From contig JAUWYL010000003.1 of the NCBI GenBank assembly GCA_030615855.1, forward strand, positions 6,236-70,235: DNA of 64,000 nucleotides, given 5' to 3'. The DNA is from a bacterium. Lineage in GTDB: Bacteria; UBP18; UBA7526. This document shows, one piece after another, positions 59,525 to 64,000 of the stretch; the stretch's first letter is position 1; every line of letters starts with the position of its first letter. A model generated the notes under the pieces. The model did no database searches, was not told where the DNA came from, and saw only the letters and a program-made list of their open reading frames with translations. The position numbers and the translations under genes were made by a program.

Positions 59525-61261
59525 TTATTTTACAGTAACCAATGGTCTCAATTTTTCCAGGGTGGCAGGTCCGATTCCCCTTACCTTAAGTAAATCATCA
59601 ACTGTAGCATAGGGTCTACCAGCGATGATTGCTTGGGCCTTGGCTGGCCCAATCCTAGGGAGAGTCTCTAGCTGGGGGACAGAAGCGGTGTTGATATTTA
59701 TCCTGGCCCCTGGAACCACTCTCTTCTCTGCGGGAGTTACTCTCTTCGCTGGAGGTTTCTTTATCACTGGTGCTGCACTTAGTATCTGGATATCAGAAGG
59801 CTCCTTGGGCTTTATTTGTAGCCCTCCTCTATAGAAACCGATCTGGCCAGTGACCTGGATGGAGGTGCCGGTCTTTAGGCTTTCTCTCCGGGGTAGGCGC
59901 TGGTATAGGCTCTTCCAGATGAGAACATCTATGCTTCCGGTGCCGTCGTTAATCCGCAAAGTGCGGCCCTTCTCTTCCTTGAAGACCTTGATGCTTGTTA
60001 TCTTTCCTTTGAGCCTTGCCCTCTGCCCCACGTTCGCCCGGGTCATACTCCCAATAGAGGAGACCTCTGGGGCGGGAAGAGCCGGCGCCTTCTTTTTCGG
60101 AACCACTTTCTTTTCTGGAACTACTTTTTTCTCCGGGATACCTCCGCGCACCGTAACCAGAGGTCTCAACCTCTCTACAATCTTGGGCCCGATCCCGGGC
60201 ACTCTCCTCAGATCATCAACTGAGGAATAGGGTCGACGGGCAATGATGTCCAGGGCCCGAGCAGGTCCTATCCTGGGCAGGGTCTTAAGCTCAGCAGCAG
60301 AAGCAGTATTGATATTGATCTTCTCCTCTTCAGTGAGAACCCTTACATAATCCCATCTTTCCTCCAGTGGCGGAGCCTTCCTCTCTGTTACTACCTCATA
60401 GGTCTTCCCATCTGTAGTAATGGTAATCATTCCCTGATAGTCTGTGCGATATATCTTGGCTCCCGTAGCATTCAGCCTATCCAGGGCCTCTTTAAAGGGG
60501 AGTTTGTGCTTATTGCCTTCTCCTACACTAATTGTCACCACCTCAGGCTTGACACAATTGAGGAATGGGGTACTACTAGAATGGGCCGAGCCATGGTGGC
60601 CAGCCTTTAATATAGTAGACCTTAGTTCATTACCATATCTACTAATCATATCCCTTTCTGATTCCTTAGCCGCATCAGCAGTCAACATGAAAGAGACATT
60701 TCCGTAGGTAAGTTTTACCACAATGGAAGAGTTATTGGCATCGCCATAATTCGGGCCGCCACCCACCACCTGGGCGGTCACTCCCTTACCAAAATCGAGG
60801 AATTCTCCCACCTTTGGCTGGCGATACTTTATCTCCTTCCTGCCTCTTACCGCTTTCAAAAGGTCCTGATAAAGGTAAGTAGTCCCAGGCCACCCGGGGT
60901 CAAGGAATTCTACAATCTCAAGGGGGCTCTTAAGAATATAGATCAATCCTCCAATATGGTCGAAGTCTGGATGGGTCATTATCATCATATCGAGTCTCTT
61001 GATCCCCTTCTCTTTCAAGAAGGGAAGGATGACTGTTCTTCCCTTATCCTTACTTACATATCCTGGTCCTCCCATGCCACCATCGATTAGAATGTTCTTC
61101 CCATCTGGGGTGGTAATGACCGTAGAATCCCCCTGACCAATATCTAAGTAATAGACAGTAAGGGGGGCTTGCCGTCTAAAGGCATCTACCTGGCTAGTAA
61201 GACTAACTAAAAGAAGGGCAACGGAGAGGGGAACCAAAAGCCATAGTTTTTTCTTTATCAT
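59525..61261 (-). CDS. Secreted ComEC-like metallo-beta-lactamase with HhH, OB and HhH modules
   Basis: A signal peptide (1-27) is followed by an MBL domain (about 33-290) with 'YLDIGQGDSTVITTPDGKNIL', 'MTHPDFDHIGGL' (H-x-D-x-D-H site) and 'LKAGHHGSAHSSST'. HhH 1 (about 320-375), an OB fold (about 410-490, 'NDGTGSIDVLIWKSLY') and HhH 2 (about 520-578) follow. In ComEC this MBL type is the putative nuclease that degrades one DNA strand; here it is secreted and carries its own DNA-binding parts. The ATG overlaps the DUF3006 stop (ATGA). Confidence 0.9.
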   Translation of the reverse strand: MIKKKLWLLVPLSVALLLVSLTSQVDAFRRQAPLTVYYLDIGQGDSTVITTPDGKNILIDGGMGGPGYVSKDKGRTVILPFLKEKGIKRLDMMIMTHPDFDHIGGLIYILKSPLEIVEFLDPGWPGTTYLYQDLLKAVRGRKEIKYRQPKVGEFLDFGKGVTAQVVGGGPNYGDANNSSIVVKLTYGNVSFMLTADAAKESERDMISRYGNELRSTILKAGHHGSAHSSSTPFLNCVKPEVVTISVGEGNKHKLPFKEALDRLNATGAKIYRTDYQGMITITTDGKTYEVVTERKAPPLEERWDYVRVLTEEEKININTASAAELKTLPRIGPARALDIIARRPYSSVDDLRRVPGIGPKIVERLRPLVTVRGGIPEKKVVPEKKVVPKKKAPALPAPEVSSIGSMTRANVGQRARLKGKITSIKVFKEEKGRTLRINDGTGSIDVLIWKSLYQRLPRRESLKTGTSIQVTGQIGFYRGGLQIKPKEPSDIQILSAAPVIKKPPAKRVTPAEKRVVPGARININTASVPQLETLPRIGPAKAQAIIAGRPYATVDDLLKVRGIGPATLEKLRPLVTVK

Positions 61262-61488
61262 TTCTCGCCTCTCTTTAAAAGCTCCTCTTGTAATTTCTTA
61301 ATCTCTTCTCTTCTCTCCTTCTCTCTTTCTGGATTTATTCTGAAGATAATGTCCAGTACGTTCCCTTCCCTGGTCCCTTCTGGGAGATACTTCAAGGGAA
61401 TATTGACTACCTCCCTCCATTCCAACTCCACTACGGCTAAATCTCCTTCTATTCTATCGACCACTCCCTCGCTCTTCGATTCCTTCAT
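61258..61488 (-). CDS. DUF3006 family protein
   Basis: This 76-residue protein ('GVVDRIEGDLAVVELEW', 'IPLKYLPEGTREGNVLDIIF') fits DUF3006, a small beta-rich family commonly encoded next to secreted ComEC-like metallo-beta-lactamases. The C-terminal 25 residues are a charged helix. It overlaps the next gene by four bases, indicating coupled expression. The molecular function is unknown. Confidence 0.8.
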   Translation of the reverse strand: MKESKSEGVVDRIEGDLAVVELEWREVVNIPLKYLPEGTREGNVLDIIFRINPEREKERREEIKKLQEELLKRGEK

Positions 61489-61549
61489 CCCGTTAGACCT
61501 CCTTTCTCAATTTTCCAAACTCTTTTTAAGCACCAAGTTAAAGGTTTTA

Positions 61550-61616
61550 TCCGTGATAATCCGTGTATTCAAGCCCAAGCAGTAAGCAGAATAAAAAAAT
61601 CCGTGTCTAGAGTATC
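61550..61616. repeat. ATCCGTG-family repeat cluster
   Basis: ATCCGTG words separate the HAD phosphatase gene from the DUF3006 gene. Confidence 0.6.
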
Positions 61617-62162
61617 TTAATCTGAAAAGGGAAGCACAAACTCCTGGTACTGGCCGGGATGGTATTTTCTCTTATTGTCACTCTTCGGGCTCCTCTTCAC
61701 CCTTATTGGTCGAACACCTGCTTCCCTGGCCTCTGTGATATCTGAGTCACTATCCCCGAAGTAGGCAACAAATCTTCCTTTCTCTAAGATGGATGACTTA
61801 TTTCTCTCGAAGTAGAATTCCCGGGCAAGCCACTTCCAGTTCTTCTTCAACTCCTCCCCTCCATATCCCTGGCGAGAAGTGATGATTACTGCATCATAGC
61901 CCAGGGCCTTATAGACCAAGGCAATAGTCATTGGGACCAGTTTCTTCTTATCCAGATGGAAACTACTATTCACTACCCTCCAATATTCCTCTGAATAGGG
62001 GCGGGCTCCACTCTCCGCGGCCTCCCTAAAAGATAAGGTGGAGAAGACTAAAGTATCATCGTAGTCAAAGCCCACCTTCAGATCTCTAATATTCACGGAA
62101 GTGAGAACAAGGGCATAGATGCAGACAATGGAGAGCAAGGTAATCTTAACTTTTCTCTTCAT
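61617..62162 (-). CDS. Secreted HAD-superfamily acid phosphatase (class B-like)
   Basis: A signal peptide or anchor (4-24) is followed by the HAD motif I 'VGFDYDDTLVFST' (DxDxT near residue 33), motif II in 'AVIITSRQGYGGE', and motif IV 'AYFGDSDSDITEA'. The order fits class B acid phosphatases (AphA-like), periplasmic enzymes that dephosphorylate nucleotides. Next to a secreted DNA-binding MBL protein, this suggests scavenging of nucleotides, which is inferred. A structured leader with terminator precedes it. Confidence 0.82.
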   Translation of the reverse strand: MKRKVKITLLSIVCIYALVLTSVNIRDLKVGFDYDDTLVFSTLSFREAAESGARPYSEEYWRVVNSSFHLDKKKLVPMTIALVYKALGYDAVIITSRQGYGGEELKKNWKWLAREFYFERNKSSILEKGRFVAYFGDSDSDITEAREAGVRPIRVKRSPKSDNKRKYHPGQYQEFVLPFSD

Positions 62163-62187
62163 TTTTCTAGACTCCTTTTATTCGTGT

Positions 62188-62219
62188 TAATAAAAAGGTC
62201 AGTCTATAAGACTGACCTT
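62188..62219 (-). terminator. Rho-independent terminator in the leader of the HAD phosphatase gene
   Basis: A perfect 11-bp stem with a 3-base loop (AAGGTCAGTCT/AGACTGACCTT, 62195-62219) is followed by TTTTTATT on the minus strand. It ends about 26 bases before the phosphatase start codon. Confidence 0.85.
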
Positions 62220-62366
62220 AATCAAAAACTTCTGGAGAAGATTTTTTCTGTATTTCTTAATTAATGGATGTAAATTTAGCACCGGACTTACCCCCTGGGC
62301 AGACCCCATTAGATGTTTACTATCTAACGGGGTAAGGCGATCTCAAGGTGCTACTCTCTTCATTAT
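62188..62366 (-). ncRNA. Structured leader or small RNA with its own promoter and terminator
   Basis: Between the promoter at 62373-62401 and the terminator lie paired segments. AGCACC pairs with GGTGCT (62347-62352 with 62278-62283). CTTACCCC pairs with GGGGTAAG (62329-62336 with 62287-62294). A hairpin CCCCGTTAGAT/ATCTAATGGGG with loop AGTAAAC (62304-62332) is incompatible with the second pairing. The layout is that of a riboswitch/attenuator or a small RNA. I recognise no known class. Confidence 0.45.
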
Positions 62367-62372
62367 AGAAGT

Positions 62373-62401
62373 AGTATATCACTTCAATTATTCTTTGTCA
62401 A
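62373..62401 (-). promoter_or_regulatory. Sigma70 promoter of the leader RNA
   Basis: TTGACA (62396-62401) and TATACT (62373-62378) are 17 bases apart on the minus strand. The -35 overlaps the CBS gene stop region. Confidence 0.85.
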
Positions 62402-62841
62402 GTTTTTTTAGAAATTTTTTCGCTCAATAATTCAAGCGTATACTTAGCGATGTCCATAGTGGAAATGATTCCCACCACCTTCTTCTCCCTTAACACGGGT
62501 ACCCTATGGATATGATTCTTGACCATGATCTCACATATCTCTTTCAGGGACGTCTCCTCGTTCACCGAGAGCACCTCCTTAGTCATGATCTCCTCCACCC
62601 AGACGCGATACTCATAGGGGAGGCGGAAGGCATAGTGCTCTACCTCCTCTCCCCTTATATCATAGATGGAGAGGAGGTGCTTCTCTGATATGATGCCCAC
62701 CATCTCTCCCTTCTTATCTATTACTGGAAGGCCGGTGATCTTATTCTTCTTCAAAATCTCATCCGCCTCTCTGATGCTAGTATTACGGCTTATGGTAATT
62801 ACTTTCTTAGTCATGATATCCCTTGCCTTTATCTTCTCCAT
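62398..62841 (-). CDS. CBS-domain pair protein
   Basis: Two CBS domains (about 8-62 and 84-140) are seen with 'RDIMTKKVITISRNTSIREA', 'TGLPVIDKKGEMVGIISEK' and 'EEIMTKEVLSVNEETSLKE', 'HRVPVLREKKVVGIISTMD'. CBS pairs bind adenosyl nucleotides and regulate partners. As a stand-alone protein directly after a cation/proton antiporter, it may sense energy charge for it (inferred). Confidence 0.9.
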   Translation of the reverse strand: MEKIKARDIMTKKVITISRNTSIREADEILKKNKITGLPVIDKKGEMVGIISEKHLLSIYDIRGEEVEHYAFRLPYEYRVWVEEIMTKEVLSVNEETSLKEICEIMVKNHIHRVPVLREKKVVGIISTMDIAKYTLELLSEKISKKT

Positions 62842-62890
62842 CTCATACCCCCTGGATTTTGTGTTTCGTGTTTTTTCGTGTTCCTACCCG

Positions 62891-62913
62891 CCCCGCACCT
62901 ATGAGGTGCGGGG
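62891..62913. repeat. Perfect hairpin CCCCGCACCT/AGGTGCGGGG
   Basis: A 10-bp perfect stem with an ATG loop lies between the antiporter and CBS genes, among TTTCGTGTTT words. No T-run follows on either strand, so it is an extragenic palindrome rather than a terminator. Confidence 0.6.
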
Positions 62914-62948
62914 TAAATGTGGTTTCGTGTCTCATTTCTCTTACTTCC

Positions 62949-64000
62949 TTATCTCTTAAAGGCCTCACCCGACTTGGTTATAGCCACCTTTGCTGCTAAG
63001 GGGCCGAGCAACTCATTCAGGGCTACCCCGGCCAAGACGACATTGGTAATAATTGTAGCATACTGAGAAAAATCGGGATTCTGTTGGATAAACAAGATAA
63101 GTCCAATGGCCACCCCTGCCTGGGGCACCAGACCCAATCCCAAATACCTCTGGACCGATTTTGGCGCTTGGGCCAGCCGGGCTCCCATCCCAGCTCCTCC
63201 TATTTTACCCACTACCCGAGAAATAAAGTATATTCCTCCTAAAAGCCCTATTTTTAATAGGAGGTGGAGGTCGAGATGCATACCGGCAATGGTGAAGAAA
63301 GCCACATAGATGGGAGGCTCGATGCCCTGGATAGAACCTGCCACCAGATGAATCTTCTTGGAGACATTGGCTAAGGTAAAGCCTAAGGCCATATTGGCTA
63401 AGAGGGGAGATAGATGATGCATAGTGGCTATTCCACTACATACCATGACCATTCCCAGCATCACTATCAGGGCCCCGCTCCTCCCCCTTACCAAGTGTAA
63501 GAAGAGGAGGGAGACTAAAGCTAAGAAAACACCGAGGATTAGAGAGCCCAGTATCTCTAATAGGGGGTGGCCTAAAACAAGAAGAGGGAGAAACTCTCCA
63601 CCTCCACTTGCCAGGCCATTCATAATGCCATAGACGATGCCAAAGATTATGATGCAGAATCCATCATTCAAAGCAACCACTGCTAAGAGGGTATCGGTGA
63701 GTGGTCCCTTGGCCCGGTATTCATTCATCACCGCTAAGGTAGCTGCGGGGGCGGTAGCGCTCGCTATGGCTCCCAAGAGCAGGGCCAGAGGAAGGACCCC
63801 GAGCAATGCCCCTTCAGGGTTTAACCCACAGAGGGAAGGGAAGAGCATCCCAAATATTAGAACCATGAGAGAGACAAAAAAGAAAGCTCCTAAAGACTCC
63901 AGGGGAGCGATGTATTTGATATTTCTTCCTAACTCCTTTATCTTCCTTATTCTGAGTTCACTGCCTATGGTAAAGGCGATGAGGCCCAGGGCCAAAGTGG
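62949..64000 (-). CDS. CPA2/Kef-type cation:proton antiporter, 5' end beyond the window
   Basis: About 350 residues of a polytopic antiporter are visible. 'LALGLIAFTIGSELRIRKI' at the start fits the second to third helix of the family. 'ASATAPAATLAVMNEYRAKG' and 'ALNDGFCIIIFGIVYGI' (ND in place of DD) lie in the core, and 'GLGLVPQAGVAIGLILFI' is near the end. No TrkA-N domain follows within the gene. The reading frame is open through position 64000, so the first helices are missing. Confidence 0.88.
   Translation of the reverse strand, partial: TLALGLIAFTIGSELRIRKIKELGRNIKYIAPLESLGAFFFVSLMVLIFGMLFPSLCGLNPEGALLGVLPLALLLGAIASATAPAATLAVMNEYRAKGPLTDTLLAVVALNDGFCIIIFGIVYGIMNGLASGGGEFLPLLVLGHPLLEILGSLILGVFLALVSLLFLHLVRGRSGALIVMLGMVMVCSGIATMHHLSPLLANMALGFTLANVSKKIHLVAGSIQGIEPPIYVAFFTIAGMHLDLHLLLKIGLLGGIYFISRVVGKIGGAGMGARLAQAPKSVQRYLGLGLVPQAGVAIGLILFIQQNPDFSQYATIITNVVLAGVALNELLGPLAAKVAITKSGEAFKR

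Noticed and set aside
1690-61616. CRISPR array formed by the ATCCGTG repeats
   Set aside because: The words are short (7-10 bases), irregularly spaced and degenerate, without unique spacers of constant length, and no cas gene is present.
62891-62913. Terminator after the antiporter gene
   Set aside because: The stem is perfect but no T-run follows on the minus strand; similar GC palindromes are dispersed repeats in this genome.

Overview
The window is 64 kb of a bacterial chromosome with every recognisable gene on the minus strand. Transcription therefore runs from position 64000 towards 1. A type II secretion system with an outer-membrane secretin, PorV/UPF0164-type outer-membrane barrels and periplasmic LysM proteins indicate a two-membraned cell. 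The order ispE-spoVG-glmU-prs-ctc-pth matches the Bacillus-type arrangement. GTP-type PEP carboxykinase, a membrane pyrophosphatase, proteins with a CFI-box-CTERM tail and intergenic regions packed with short repeats suggest an uncultured candidate-phylum bacterium (Omnitrophota, Aerophobota or Desantisbacteria-like). The sequence alone does not fix the phylum. No rRNA, phage, complete IS or CRISPR array is present.

Layout from right to left. 64000-57592: cation/proton antiporter (cut by the window edge), CBS-pair protein, a structured leader RNA with its own promoter and terminator, secreted HAD phosphatase, DUF3006 protein, secreted metallo-beta-lactamase/HhH/OB protein, CorA, and a double-HhH ComEA-like protein. 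57090-53280: Zn-ribbon/triple-OB membrane protein, TctA-like permease and YdjM-like membrane hydrolase. 52861-50636: nucleotidyltransferase with small partner, and an orphan ParB-like protein preceded by a perfect 22-bp palindrome. 50547-34844: a long run of secreted and outer-membrane genes, comprising two CFI-box-CTERM proteins (one with a metallo-beta-lactamase domain inside a lamin-tail domain), a nucleotidyltransferase pair, two PorV-like barrels, and HhH/LysM and HhH/barrel proteins. 34609-17002: tRNA-Asn carrying a group I intron, then the gspC-D-E-F-G-H-I-J-K-L-M genes. A HEPN/MNT pair lies between E and F, and a gingipain-like C25 protease with an extra prodomain gene lies between K and L. 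16992-1: small genes, pckG, a TPR protein, the ispE-spoVG-tRNA-Gln-glmU-prs-ctc-pth-hppA-ychF run, and the rpsF-ssb-rpsR-rplI-dnaB operon (dnaB cut by the edge).

Two themes stand out. First, many secreted or envelope proteins are built from the same nucleic-acid-binding parts: ComEA-type HhH repeats, OB folds, ComEC-like metallo-beta-lactamase domains, LysM, and outer-membrane barrels. This looks like an envelope apparatus for binding or processing DNA, and no ComEC channel protein is seen in the window. Second, at least eight families of short dispersed repeats fill the intergenic DNA and have also entered genes in frame. Insertions are visible in IspE, YchF, GspE, GspL and two CFI-box domains. 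Repeat units also encode signal peptides of two barrels and leaders of several pseudopilins. The IspE case is clearest: a 48-bp insertion flanked by a perfect 10-bp direct repeat.

Likely functional links: the T2SS would export the C25 protease and possibly other signal-peptide proteins. The T2SS run sits directly behind the tRNA-Asn promoter. No prepilin peptidase gene is in the window.
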